A DNA stretch of 64,000 nucleotides, taken from contig NZ_KQ948659.1 in assembly GCF_001514145.1 (NCBI RefSeq), positions 489,454 through 553,453 on the forward strand. Direction: 5' to 3'. A program made the position numbers and the translations under genes. Below are positions 55,885-64,000 of this stretch, one piece after another. The DNA is from Streptomyces canus (GTDB lineage: Bacteria > Actinomycetota > Actinomycetes > Streptomycetales > Streptomycetaceae). A model generated the notes under the pieces. It searched no databases and was not told the DNA's origin. It saw nothing but the letters and a program-made list of their open reading frames with translations. Numbering within the stretch: position 1 is the stretch's first letter; the number at the start of each line of letters is the position of its first letter.

Positions 55885-57161
55885 AACAACGGCACCGCCG
55901 TGGCCGGCCAGGCCACGCCCAGGAGGGCCGACAGGGGCCGCTGGTCGACCAGTTCGACCAGGGTCGCGCCGGCCGCGAGGCCGAGCACGTTCGGGGTGTA
56001 CACCAGCGTGTGCGCCGTGGCGACGGCACGGCCCCGGAGCGCGTCCGGTGTCTCGCGCTGTACGGCGGTGAGCGCGGCGATCAGCACACAGGGGAGACCC
56101 GCGCCGATGGCCGCGCTGCATGCCAGGGCCAGCGGATCGGACGGGATCGCCCGCAGGCCGGCGGCGACGGCGGTCAGGGCGATGCCGTACGCGGCGAACC
56201 GGCGCTCGCCCAGCCGGCGCAGAGCGGGCCCGGAGACCAGCCCCACCGCCACGGAACCGGCGCCCTGGGCGGCGTACAGCGCACCGGCGTACGCCGGTGA
56301 GTGGCCGAGCCCGTCGATCACGGCGTAGATCAGCGCACCGTTGAGCCCGGCGAAGAGCATGGTGGTGCCTCCGGCCAGGACCAGGGGACGGAGTATGGGG
56401 TGAGCCCATATGTGGCGGGGTCCGGCGCCGACGGGGGTGCGCCTGGACGGCGTGCGGCGGTCGGTGGAGGTCGGGCTGAGACCGGGGGTGGTGCGTCGCC
56501 CGGGTGCCTCCGCCGCGGTCGCCGCTCGCCCGGGCGGCTCGTCCCTGGTCCCAGCGCTCGTCGGCGGCGCGAGGGGATCCGGTCGGCTCTCGCGGACCCG
56601 CAGCCGGGCGTACAACAGCGCGGCCAACACGAACGTGATCGCGTCCAGGAGCGCCACGCCCGGTCCGCCCTGGACCGCGTAGAGCCCTGCTCCCGCCAGC
56701 GGCGCCACCAGTTTCATGCCCTCCGTGACCGCCATCCGCAGCCCGTTGAAGCCGCCGAGCAGCGACGGGGCGACGGCGCCGGCGACCAGGGCCGACTCCG
56801 CCGCGTCATGGACGACGCCGGCGGCGCCGTACACGAAAAGGACCGTGAGGAGGAGCCACACCCGGTCGGGGCCGTCGACGGCGAAGAGGACCGGGAGCAG
56901 AGCCGCCAACAGGAGGCTGCCGCCGATCAGCAAGGGTTGGCGGGGGACCCGGTCGGCCAGCGCGCCGAGCAGCGGGCCCGCCAGGGTCGGTGCCCACATC
57001 GCGAGCATGCACAGCGCGGCCAGGCCGTCCGAGCCGGTGAGGTCCTTGACCCAGACGCCGGACGCCAGCCACAGGGCCGAGGTGCCGAAGCCCGAGACGG
57101 TCACCGCGGTGAGAAAGAGCCTGGCGTTGCGGTCGTGGAACACCGCCCATGTCTTCGTCAT
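55821..57161 (-). CDS. MFS transporter
   Basis: 446 residues with about 12 transmembrane helices in two halves, separated by a 70-residue cytoplasmic linker rich in Pro, Thr and Arg (about residues 190-255). Loop 2-3 carries GALADRVPRQPLLIGG. It is of the MFS_3/enterobactin-exporter-like drug efflux type. The 3' end overlaps the convergent TIM-barrel gene by 64 bp, which is unusual and could mean the true stop lies in a frameshifted tail. Confidence 0.85.
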   Translation of the reverse strand: MTKTWAVFHDRNARLFLTAVTVSGFGTSALWLASGVWVKDLTGSDGLAALCMLAMWAPTLAGPLLGALADRVPRQPLLIGGSLLLAALLPVLFAVDGPDRVWLLLTVLFVYGAAGVVHDAAESALVAGAVAPSLLGGFNGLRMAVTEGMKLVAPLAGAGLYAVQGGPGVALLDAITFVLAALLYARLRVRESRPDPLAPPTSAGTRDEPPGRAATAAEAPGRRTTPGLSPTSTDRRTPSRRTPVGAGPRHIWAHPILRPLVLAGGTTMLFAGLNGALIYAVIDGLGHSPAYAGALYAAQGAGSVAVGLVSGPALRRLGERRFAAYGIALTAVAAGLRAIPSDPLALACSAAIGAGLPCVLIAALTAVQRETPDALRGRAVATAHTLVYTPNVLGLAAGATLVELVDQRPLSALLGVAWPATAVPLFQRPASASRIASRSPSDANPA

Positions 57162-57295
57162 GCCTGGTCATCGTGGGCCTAAGGCCCCGGGGTCGGGATG
57201 GGGCAGGTGCCCTGGATCCCTGGACGTGCGAGCGATGAGTTCTCGGGGCGGGGGCGGTCTACCCCCTACGACACCGTGAACGCGAGGAGTACCGC

Positions 57296-57880
57296 ATGAC
57301 CGTCCCGCCCCTGGACCTCGGATCACAGACACGCGTCATCGCCCTTCTGGCCGAGGCCGTCACCGATGATCAGCTGGGGAACACCACGCCGTGTCCGAAG
57401 TACGCGGTGCACAACCTGCTCGGCCACCTGCTCCACCTCTCCGCGGCCTTCCGTGACGCCGCCCGCAAGGACCTCGGCCCCACGACCGACACCCCGCCGA
57501 CCGACTCCGTCCCGGACATCGGCCCCGGCCGGCGCGAGGAACTCCCCAAGGTCCTCGACGAACTCGCCGAGGCCTGGCGCGACCCGGCCGCCTGGACCGG
57601 AATGACCCGCGCGGGCGGCGTCGACCTGCCCGGAGAGATCGCCGCCGCCGTCGTCATCGACGAACTCGTCGTCCACGGCTGGGATCTGGCCCGCGCCACC
57701 GGCCAGGCGTACGACCCGGACCCCGCCGCGCTCCAGGCCACGTACGACTTCCTCCAGGCCTCCGCGGAGGATCCGAGCCGGGATGCCATCTTCGGCCCGA
57801 TCGTCCCCGTACCCCAGGACGCGTCGTTGCTGGACCGGGCGATCGGGCTCAGCGGGCGGAACCCGGGCTGGACGCCGTAG
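57296..57880 (+). CDS. TIGR03086-type metal-binding protein (DinB/MDMPI N-terminal fold)
   Basis: 194 residues. Conserved His positions of the mycothiol-dependent isomerase/DinB fold are seen in AVHNLLGHLLHLSAAF and IDELVVHGWDLARATG; TPCPKYAVHNLLGHL is the family signature. Members bind a divalent metal and some use mycothiol as cofactor; the substrate is unknown. The gene starts 134 bp from the divergent MFS start; its ATG follows CGAGGAG. Confidence 0.88.
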   Translation: MTVPPLDLGSQTRVIALLAEAVTDDQLGNTTPCPKYAVHNLLGHLLHLSAAFRDAARKDLGPTTDTPPTDSVPDIGPGRREELPKVLDELAEAWRDPAAWTGMTRAGGVDLPGEIAAAVVIDELVVHGWDLARATGQAYDPDPAALQATYDFLQASAEDPSRDAIFGPIVPVPQDASLLDRAIGLSGRNPGWTP

Positions 57881-57954
57881 ACACCGGTACGCCCCTGCCG
57901 TAGAGGAACGGAAACCGGCGGCGGGCGGCAGGCCCGGACCGTACGCTCCCCACC

Positions 57955-58710
57955 ATGCCGCCCCTCAGCCTCACCGTCCTCGGCACCGCCTCCCCGCACC
58001 CGGCGCCGGGCCGCCCCTGCTCCGGCTATCTGCTGCGCGGCGGGGGCGCCGAGGTGTGGGTGGACGCCGGGCCCGGCACCTTCGCGGAGTTGCAGCGGCA
58101 CACGGATCCCTCCCGGCTGACGGCCATCTGGATCTCTCATCTGCACGCCGACCACAGCGCGGATCTGCTGTCCGCCGTCTACGCCTTCGCGTACGGCGGA
58201 CTCACCCCGCCCGCCCCGATCCCGGTCTACGCGCCGCCCGGCTGCGCCCATCGGCTCGCCGGGTTCTTCGGGCGGTCCGACATCCGGTTCCTCGAGGGCA
58301 TCCTCGCCTTCCATCCCCTGTACGACGGCCACGCCGTCCGGCACTGGAACCTCCGGCTCGCCGCGCGGGCCGTCGCGCACGACGCCGAGGCGTACGGGCT
58401 GCGCGCCGAGTGCGCCGGACGCGTCTTCGCGTACTCCGGGGACAGCGGGCCCTGCGCCGCCCTCGTCGAACTCGCCGCGGAATCGGACGTGTTCCTGTGC
58501 GAGGCGGACATCGACCGTCATCGCGAAGGCGAACAGGTCCATCTGACACCCGAGGACGCCGGCGACATCGCCCGCAAGGCCGGGGTGCGCGAACTGATCG
58601 TCACGCACGTCGGACCCACGCTCACCAGGGAGGCGGCCACCGCACGCGCGGCCGTCGCCTTCGCCGGGCGCGCCAGTACGGCCTTCGAGGGCGCCACCCG
58701 GCTCGTCTGA
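57955..58710 (+). CDS. MBL-fold metal-dependent hydrolase (RNase Z-like)
   Basis: 251 residues. The metal motif H62-L-H64-A-D66-H67 lies in ISHLHADHSADLL, with further ligands in YSGDSGPC and the final TH (IVTHVGPT). The pattern is that of the RNase Z/ElaC-like branch of the metallo-beta-lactamase fold; small homologues hydrolyse phosphodiesters or other esters. The LTVLGTASPHPAPGRPCSGYL start is canonical. Confidence 0.9.
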   Translation: MPPLSLTVLGTASPHPAPGRPCSGYLLRGGGAEVWVDAGPGTFAELQRHTDPSRLTAIWISHLHADHSADLLSAVYAFAYGGLTPPAPIPVYAPPGCAHRLAGFFGRSDIRFLEGILAFHPLYDGHAVRHWNLRLAARAVAHDAEAYGLRAECAGRVFAYSGDSGPCAALVELAAESDVFLCEADIDRHREGEQVHLTPEDAGDIARKAGVRELIVTHVGPTLTREAATARAAVAFAGRASTAFEGATRLV

Positions 58711-58752
58711 CCCTCGTCTTCACCGCAACTTCAACTTCCTTTGCCAGAAGCA

Positions 58753-58813
58753 TTGACGAAACATCGCGCCCCTCCCTACCTTCAACGCGTCGTACTTCGT
58801 ACGTCATATATGA
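58753..58813 (+). promoter_or_regulatory. Promoter and operators of the sugar-acid operon
   Basis: TTGACG (58753-58758), 18 bp, TACCTT (58777-58782) makes a good promoter with a start near 58790. Right after it come CGTAC-TTC-GTACG (58791-58803) and TCATATATGA (58804-58813), both perfect inverted repeats, probable sites for the GntR protein encoded downstream. Confidence 0.6.
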
Positions 58814-58818
58814 GACGC

Positions 58819-58888
58819 GATACGCGAGATCAGATACGCAAGATCCGATACGCGAGATCCGATACGCGAGATCCGATACGCGAGATCC
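58819..58888. repeat. Five 14-bp tandem repeats in the GntR gene leader
   Basis: Unit GATACGCGAGATCC repeated five times without gaps: copies 3-5 are identical, copies 1 and 2 each differ by one base. The array ends 11 bp before the ATG at 58900 and lies in the transcribed leader. Confidence 0.9.
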
Positions 58889-58899
58889 GAGAGGCGCGC

Positions 58900-59556
58900 A
58901 TGACCTCTGTGCCCACGCCGATCCCCTCCCGCACGCAGTACGTGCTGGAGGAGATCAAACGCCGCATCCTCACCGGGCGCCTGACGCCCGGTCAGGCCCT
59001 GGTGGAGACCGAACTCGCCGCACAGTTCGGGGTGTCCAAGACCCCGGTGCGCGAGGCGCTCAAGACCCTGGCCGGGACCGGGCTCGTCGTGATGAGCCAG
59101 TACAAGGGCGTCACGGTGCGCATGGTGGACGCGGACATGGCGCGCGAGGTCTACGACGTCCGGCTGCTCCTCGAACCCGAGGCGCTGAAGCGGGCCGTAC
59201 GGCGCGGGGCGTCCCTCGACGCCGCACGGGACGCGCTGACCCGGGCCGACGACGCCACCGACACCGCCGAACGCTCCCTCGCCAACCGGGAGTTCCACCG
59301 CTCCCTCTACCTGCCCTGCGGCAACCCGCTGCTCGGCCGGATGCTCGACGAGGTCCGCGACCAGGCCGCCCTCGTCTCCGCCGTCGCCTGGGCGGCCTCG
59401 CCCTCCTGGGAACGGGAGGCGGGCGAGCACCGGGAGATCCTGCGGCTCGCTCTGGAGGGCGACGCGGACGGAGCGGCCCGCGCCCTGCACGCCCACATCG
59501 CGTCCTTCGTGGAACGAGCGTTCCCCGGAGTGCTGGACGAGGAAGGTCAGGAATGA
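58900..59556 (+). CDS. GntR family regulator, FCD subfamily
   Basis: 218 residues. HTH: SRTQYVLEEIKRRILTGRLTPGQALVETELAAQFGVSKTPVREALKTLAGTGLV; FCD domain with Asp, His ligands at DVRLLLEPEALK, FHRSLYLP and EHREILRLAL. The ATG at 58900 is preferred, since the in-frame region upstream is the tandem repeat. ATGA overlap with the next gene shows it leads the sugar-acid operon and probably senses one of its sugar acids. Confidence 0.9.
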   Translation: MTSVPTPIPSRTQYVLEEIKRRILTGRLTPGQALVETELAAQFGVSKTPVREALKTLAGTGLVVMSQYKGVTVRMVDADMAREVYDVRLLLEPEALKRAVRRGASLDAARDALTRADDATDTAERSLANREFHRSLYLPCGNPLLGRMLDEVRDQAALVSAVAWAASPSWEREAGEHREILRLALEGDADGAARALHAHIASFVERAFPGVLDEEGQE

Positions 59557-60464
59557 GCAGCGAGACGTTCGAGACCCGGCGGACGGCCCTGGCCGACGTG
59601 GTGGCGATCCCGGTGACTCCGTTCGCCGAGGACGGCACCGTCGACCAGGACACCCACCGGGCCCTGCTGCGTCGGCTGCTCGACGGAGGGATCACCACCC
59701 TCACCCCCAACGGGAACACCGGCGAGTTCTACGCCCTCACCCCCGAAGAGCGCCGCCTGGTCACCGAGTTGACCGTCGAGGAGGCCGGGGACCGGGCGAA
59801 CATCCTCGTCGGCGTCGGTCACGACGTCCCGACCGCCGTGGCCTCCGCCCGCCACGCCCGCGAGCTCGGCGCCGGGATGGTCATGGTCCACCAGCCCGTC
59901 CACCCCTACGTCTCGCAGGGCGGCTGGGTCGACTACCACCGTGCGATCGCCTCGGCCGTCCCGGAGCTGGGAGTCGTTCCGTACATCCGCAACGCCCAGC
60001 TCAGCGGCGACCGCCTGGCCGAACTCGCCGACGCCTGCCCGAACGTGATCGGTGTGAAGTACGCCGTCCCGGACGCGGCCAGGTTCGGCGCCTTCGCACG
60101 GGACGCGGGACTCGAACGCTTCGTGTGGGTCGCCGGGCTCGCCGAGCCCTACGCGCCCTCCTACTTCTCGGCGGGAGCCACCGGCTTCACCTCGGGGCTG
60201 GTGAACGTCGCCCCCGCCGTCTCGCTGAACATGATCGAGGCGCTTCGGTCCGGCGACTACCCGGCCGCCATGAAGGTCTGGGAGCAGATCCGCCGCTTCG
60301 AGGAACTCCGCGCCGCGAACGGCTCCGCCAACAACGTCACCGTCGTCAAGGAGGCCCTCGCCTCCCTCGGCCTGTGCCGCCGCGAAGTGCGCCCGCCGAG
60401 CCGCGAGCTGCCCGAGGCCGAGCGGGCCGAGGTCGCCGCGATAGCCGCCGGGTGGTCGATATGA
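59553..60464 (+). CDS. DapA-family aldolase/dehydratase for a sugar acid
   Basis: 303 residues, TIM barrel of the DHDPS/NAL superfamily. Schiff-base lysine in CPNVIGVKYAVPDAARF, tyrosine in GVVPYIRNAQLSG, and the GNTGEFYALTPEERR loop. The GVKY and NGNTGEFY variants separate it from lysine-pathway DapA (16596-17489) and from KdgD (53786-54727). With an arabonate/xylonate-type dehydratase next to it, it likely acts on 2-keto-3-deoxy-pentonate or a similar product. Coupled on both sides by 4-bp overlaps. Confidence 0.85.
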   Translation: MSSETFETRRTALADVVAIPVTPFAEDGTVDQDTHRALLRRLLDGGITTLTPNGNTGEFYALTPEERRLVTELTVEEAGDRANILVGVGHDVPTAVASARHARELGAGMVMVHQPVHPYVSQGGWVDYHRAIASAVPELGVVPYIRNAQLSGDRLAELADACPNVIGVKYAVPDAARFGAFARDAGLERFVWVAGLAEPYAPSYFSAGATGFTSGLVNVAPAVSLNMIEALRSGDYPAAMKVWEQIRRFEELRAANGSANNVTVVKEALASLGLCRREVRPPSRELPEAERAEVAAIAAGWSI

Positions 60465-62191
60465 CCGACAGGAAGCGTCCCGAAGAGCTCAGAAGCCATC
60501 AGTGGTACGGCACCGAGGGCCAGCTGCGGACCTGGTCGCACAACGCCCGGATGCGTCAGCTCGGTTACGAGGCCGAGGAGTACCGGGGCCGCCCGGTGAT
60601 CGCCGTCCTCAACACCTGGTCGGACATCAACCCGTGCCACGTCCATCTGCGCGAGCGCGCCGAGGCGGTCAAGCGGGGAGTGTGGCAGGCCGGGGGCTTC
60701 CCGCTCGAATTCCCGGTCTCCACCCTCTCGGAGACGTACCAGAAGCCCACCCCGATGCTCTACCGCAACCTCCTCGCGATGGAGACGGAGGAGCTGCTGC
60801 GGTCGTATCCGATCGACGCGGCGGTGCTGCTCGGCGGCTGCGACAAGTCGACGCCGGCGCTGCTCATGGGCGCGGCCTCGGCCGATGTCACCTCGATCTT
60901 CGTGCCCGCGGGGCCGATGCTGCCGGGGCACTGGCGGGGCGAGACCCTCGGGTCCGGCACCGACATGTGGAAGTACTGGGACGAGCACCGCGCGGGCAAC
61001 CTGACGGACTGCGAACTGCGCGAGCTGCAGGGCGGGTTGGCGCGTTCTCCCGGGCACTGCATGACCATGGGGACCGCGTCCACGATGACCGCGGCGGCGG
61101 AAACCCTTGGCATGACCCTGCCGGGTGCGTCCTCGATCCCGGCCGTCGACTCCGCGCACGAGCGGATGGCCGCGGCCTCCGGGCGCCGCGCCGTGGAACT
61201 CGCCTGGACCGGCCTCAGGCCGTCCGAGATCCTCACCCGCGACGCCTTCGAGGACGCCGTCACCACGGTGCTCGGGCTCGGCGGCTCCACCAACGCGGTC
61301 ATCCATCTCATCGCGATGGCCGGCCGGGCGGGCATCAAGCTCACCCTGGACGACTTCGACCGCATCGCGCGTACCGTGCCGGTGCTGGCGAACGTCCGGC
61401 CCGGCGGACAGACGTACCTCATGGAGGACTTCTACTTCGCCGGCGGTCTGCCCGCCTTCCTCTCGCGGATCACCGACCTGCTCCACCTGGACCGGCCGAC
61501 CGTGAACGGCACCCTCGGGGAGCAGATCGAGGGCGCGGAAGTCCACAACGACGACGTCATCCGCACCCGGGACAACCCGGTCGCGAGGGAGGGCGGGGTG
61601 GCCGTCCTGCGCGGCAACCTCTGCCCGGACGGTGCCGTCATCAAGCACATCTCCGCCGAGCCGCACCTGCTCAAGCACACCGGCACCGCGGTCGTCTTCG
61701 ACGACTACAGGACCATGCAACGCACCATCAACGACCCGGCGCTGAACATCACCGCCGACAGCGTGCTGGTGCTGCGCAACGCCGGTCCCAAGGGCGGCCC
61801 GGGCATGCCCGAGTACGGAATGCTGCCGATCCCCGACCAGCTGCTCAAACAGGGCGTGCGGGACATGGTCCGGATCTCCGACGCCCGGATGAGCGGGACG
61901 AGTTACGGCGCGTGCGTGCTGCACGTGGCGCCCGAGTCGTACGTCGGCGGACCGCTCGCCCTCGTGCGGACGGGGGACGACATCACCCTCGACGTCGAGG
62001 CGCGTGTCCTCCAACTCAACGTGGACGACGAGGAGTTGGAGCGACGACGGGCGGATTGGACACCGCCGCCCGCGCGGTACGAGCGCGGCTACGGCGCGCT
62101 CTACAACGAACAGATCACCCAGGCCGACACCGGCTGCGACTTCGAGTTCCTCGCCCGCCCGGGCAGGGTCGCCGACCCGTACGCGAGCTGA
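60461..62191 (+). CDS. IlvD/Edd-family sugar-acid dehydratase (arabonate/xylonate type)
   Basis: 576 residues. The three [2Fe-2S] ligands are present: C59 (SDINPCHVHLRE), C127 (GGCDKSTPAL) and C200 (GHCMTMGTAST). The HNARMRQLG and QKPTPMLYRNLLAMETEELL segments match L-arabonate and D-xylonate dehydratases rather than dihydroxyacid dehydratase. It removes water from an aldonate to give the 2-keto-3-deoxy acid used by the preceding enzyme. ATG at 60461 overlaps the previous stop by 4 bp. It depends on Fe-S supply, such as the suf system of this window. Confidence 0.9.
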   Translation: MTDRKRPEELRSHQWYGTEGQLRTWSHNARMRQLGYEAEEYRGRPVIAVLNTWSDINPCHVHLRERAEAVKRGVWQAGGFPLEFPVSTLSETYQKPTPMLYRNLLAMETEELLRSYPIDAAVLLGGCDKSTPALLMGAASADVTSIFVPAGPMLPGHWRGETLGSGTDMWKYWDEHRAGNLTDCELRELQGGLARSPGHCMTMGTASTMTAAAETLGMTLPGASSIPAVDSAHERMAAASGRRAVELAWTGLRPSEILTRDAFEDAVTTVLGLGGSTNAVIHLIAMAGRAGIKLTLDDFDRIARTVPVLANVRPGGQTYLMEDFYFAGGLPAFLSRITDLLHLDRPTVNGTLGEQIEGAEVHNDDVIRTRDNPVAREGGVAVLRGNLCPDGAVIKHISAEPHLLKHTGTAVVFDDYRTMQRTINDPALNITADSVLVLRNAGPKGGPGMPEYGMLPIPDQLLKQGVRDMVRISDARMSGTSYGACVLHVAPESYVGGPLALVRTGDDITLDVEARVLQLNVDDEELERRRADWTPPPARYERGYGALYNEQITQADTGCDFEFLARPGRVADPYAS

Positions 62192-62256
62192 ACCACGACC
62201 CGCTTGCGCGGGCGGCACCATCGCACAGCACGACCTGGCACAACCCTGTGCAGAGA

Positions 62257-62268
62257 GAAAGCGCTTCC
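62257..62268. promoter_or_regulatory. LacI-type operator-like palindrome before the sugar ABC permeases
   Basis: GAAAGCGCTTCC, 12 bp with one mismatched pair around a central GCGC, 52 bp before the permease ATG. Similar sites bind LacI-family sugar repressors. The 129-bp gap here allows a separate promoter for the transporter genes. Confidence 0.4.
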
Positions 62269-62320
62269 CGCACGACGAACGCACGTCGCACGTCCGACGT
62301 ACTGAGAACGGAGAACAGTC

Positions 62321-63256
62321 ATGGCCCAAGCCGCAGCCGTGGCGAAACCGCCCGCGCCACCCCGGCGGCGCCGTGCCTCCGCCACGCCACGCAGACTGCC
62401 GTATCTGCTGATCGCGCCGGCGGCCCTGCTGATGCTGGGCTTCATCGCCTACCCGGTCATCAGCGTCTTCTACTACAGCCTGCAGAACTACAACCCCACC
62501 AAGCCGTGGCGGAACGGGTACGCGGGCTTCGACAACTTCGTCCAGATCTTCACCAAGGACCCTCAGTTCTGGGACACGCTGACCTTCAGCGCCAAGTGGG
62601 TCTTCGTCGAGGTCGGACTCCAGCTGCTGTTCGGTCTGGCGCTCGCGCTGATCGTCAACCAGACCTTCGTGGGCCGGGGGCTGGGCCGCGCGATGGTCTT
62701 CTCACCGTGGGCCGTCTCCGGAGTGCTGACCTCCGCGATCTGGGTGCTGCTCTACAACTCCCAGACCGGTATCACCCGTTACCTCGCCGACATGGGCATC
62801 GGCTCCTACGGCACCAGCTGGCTGTCGGACACCTCCACCGTCTTCTCGGCGGCGGTCGTCGCCGACCTGTGGCGCGGTGTGCCCTTCTTCGCCATCCTGA
62901 TCCTCGCCGACCTCCAGTCCGTCTCGAAGGACCTGTACGAGGCCGCCGAGGTCGACGGGGCCAGCCGCTTCAAGCAGTTCTGGCACATCACGCTGCCGCA
63001 CCTGAAGGACGCGATCATCCTGTCCACGCTGCTGCGCGCGGTGTGGGAGTTCAACAACGTCGACCTGCTCTACACGTTGACCGGCGGCGGCCCGGCGGGC
63101 GAGACGACCACGTTGCCGCTCTACATCGCCAACACCAGCGTCGACGCCCACAACTTCGGCTACGCGTCCGCCCTGACCACGGTCGCGTTCGTGATCCTGC
63201 TCTTCTGCTCGATGGTCTATCTGCGGCTGAGCAAGTTCGGAGGCGGTTCCAAGTGA
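62321..63256 (+). CDS. Carbohydrate ABC transporter permease 1 (MalF-type)
   Basis: 311 residues with six transmembrane helices. EAA loop LYEAAEVDGASRFKQFWHITLPHLKDAIILS; VWEFNNVDLLYTLTGGGPAGETTTLPLYIAN is typical of MalF-type sugar importers. The ATG follows GGAGAAC. Probably imports the sugar or sugar acid broken down by the upstream enzymes. Overlaps the next permease by GTGA. Confidence 0.9.
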   Translation: MAQAAAVAKPPAPPRRRRASATPRRLPYLLIAPAALLMLGFIAYPVISVFYYSLQNYNPTKPWRNGYAGFDNFVQIFTKDPQFWDTLTFSAKWVFVEVGLQLLFGLALALIVNQTFVGRGLGRAMVFSPWAVSGVLTSAIWVLLYNSQTGITRYLADMGIGSYGTSWLSDTSTVFSAAVVADLWRGVPFFAILILADLQSVSKDLYEAAEVDGASRFKQFWHITLPHLKDAIILSTLLRAVWEFNNVDLLYTLTGGGPAGETTTLPLYIANTSVDAHNFGYASALTTVAFVILLFCSMVYLRLSKFGGGSK

Positions 63257-64000
63257 TCACCAAGGAGGCCACGGAGGTCGCCCCCGCGCCCGTGCGCGAG
63301 ACACCCGAACCGCCGCGCTCGGTCAAGCACCGCCGTTCCTGGGACGAGGTCCCGCGCTGGCAGATCTACACACCGCTGTCGATCTACCTCGTCTTCACGC
63401 TCATCCCCTTCTACTGGATCCTGCTCTTCGCGCTGCGACCGGCCGGCTCGACCTCGCTCGTACCCTGGCCGATCACCTTCGACCACTTCAAGAAGGTGTG
63501 GACGGAGCGGGCCTTCGGCACCTACTTCGAGAACAGCGTGTACGTCGGTCTCGCCACCCTGGTGATGACGACACTCGTCGCCCTGGCCGGCGGATACGCC
63601 CTCGCCCGCTTCGACTTCAAGGTCAAGAACGCGTTCATGCTGGCCCTGCTGTGCTCGCAGTTCGTGCCGGGTGCGCTGCTTCTGGTGCCGCTGTTCGAGA
63701 TCTTCGCCGAGCTGAAGATGATCAACTCGCTGGGCAGTGTCATCATCGCCGAGACGGTGTTCCAGCTGCCGCTGTCGATGATCCTGATCAGCAACTTCAT
63801 CAAGAACGTGCCGTACTCCCTCGAGGAGGCGGCCTGGGTCGACGGCTGCAACAGGATGACGGCCTTCCGGATCGTCGTCCTGCCGCTCCTGCGGCCCGGC
63901 CTGATCGCCGTCGGATCCTTCGCCTTCGTGCACTCCTGGAACCACTTCCTGTTCGCCCTGATGTTCCTCAACAACCAGAACAAGCAGACGATCCCGGTCG
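63253..64000 (+). CDS. Carbohydrate ABC transporter permease 2 (MalG-type), truncated by window edge
   Basis: The first 249 residues are visible. A 40-residue polar N-terminus precedes transmembrane segments (SIYLVFTLIPFYWILLFALRPAG and others) and the EAA loop LEEAAWVDGCNRMTAFRIVVLPLLRPGLIAVG. GTG start at 63253 overlaps the previous stop by 4 bp. The binding protein is probably further downstream. Confidence 0.9.
   Translation, partial: MITKEATEVAPAPVRETPEPPRSVKHRRSWDEVPRWQIYTPLSIYLVFTLIPFYWILLFALRPAGSTSLVPWPITFDHFKKVWTERAFGTYFENSVYVGLATLVMTTLVALAGGYALARFDFKVKNAFMLALLCSQFVPGALLLVPLFEIFAELKMINSLGSVIIAETVFQLPLSMILISNFIKNVPYSLEEAAWVDGCNRMTAFRIVVLPLLRPGLIAVGSFAFVHSWNHFLFALMFLNNQNKQTIPV

Noticed and set aside
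58819..58888. CRISPR array
   Set aside because: The 14-bp units are contiguous with no spacers.

Overview
The base composition, codon use (strong G/C third-position bias), frequent GTG/TTG starts, 1-4 bp gene overlaps and gene families (SufR-led suf operon, holin-X/DUF3618 pair, PucR and TIGR03086 proteins, PHO box, DmdR-type iron box) point to a Streptomyces chromosome or a very close actinobacterial relative. This is a chromosomal core-to-accessory segment. I see no transposase, integrase, CRISPR array, rRNA gene or ordinary tRNA gene in it.

Layout. 1-4028: end of a peptide-binding protein, then a minus-strand operon with an AAC(3)-like acetyltransferase and a DrrAB-like ABC exporter. 4029-4189: a dense regulatory region (palindrome, iron box, SufR operator). 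4190-10752: the complete iron-sulfur assembly operon sufR-B-D-Rieske-C-S-U-T, closed by a strong terminator. 10821-21239: AbfB-domain protein, SMR pump with its TetR regulator, dapD, a small secreted peptide, a SigE-type ECF sigma factor with a membrane partner, dapA, a Cys-rich protein, a holin-X/DUF3618 pair, a BrkB-type membrane protein, and a monooxygenase behind a SoxR-like box. 21300-27845: ArsR/SRPBCC pair, secreted nuclease, unknown protein, and PhoX phosphatase behind a PHO box.

27846-29880 is the most unusual part. The 454 bp between phoX and a Ro60/Rsr (TROVE-vWA) gene hold two tandem RNA candidates. Each has a circularly permuted tRNA module: T-arm, then the 3' acceptor strand, then the 5' acceptor strand, then the D-arm, set inside a long outer stem. 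This is the organisation of bacterial Y RNAs of the YrlA type that bind Ro60 homologues.

29977-31670: a GntR/FCD regulator next to ACC deaminase (acdS). 31716-44332: a roughly 12 kb catabolic island (PucR regulator, two amino-acid/amine oxidases, a HAD protein, a Pot-type ABC transporter, an aldehyde dehydrogenase and a D-2-hydroxyacid dehydrogenase). It lies between two wrecks, a LacI gene reduced to its DNA-binding domain and an internally deleted sugar ABC operon, as if it had replaced a LacI-regulated sugar locus. 44280-47456: NUDIX, TetR, methyltransferase and a double-TerD protein. 47521-52493: a polyol-type ABC transporter with dehydrogenase and DeoR regulator. 52802-55884: uronate dehydrogenase, ketodeoxyglucarate dehydratase and an unknown TIM-barrel-like protein (uronic acid oxidation). 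55821-58710: MFS transporter, TIGR03086 protein and MBL-fold protein. 58900-64000: a GntR-led sugar-acid operon (DapA-family aldolase/dehydratase, arabonate/xylonate-type dehydratase, two ABC permeases) that runs off the window.
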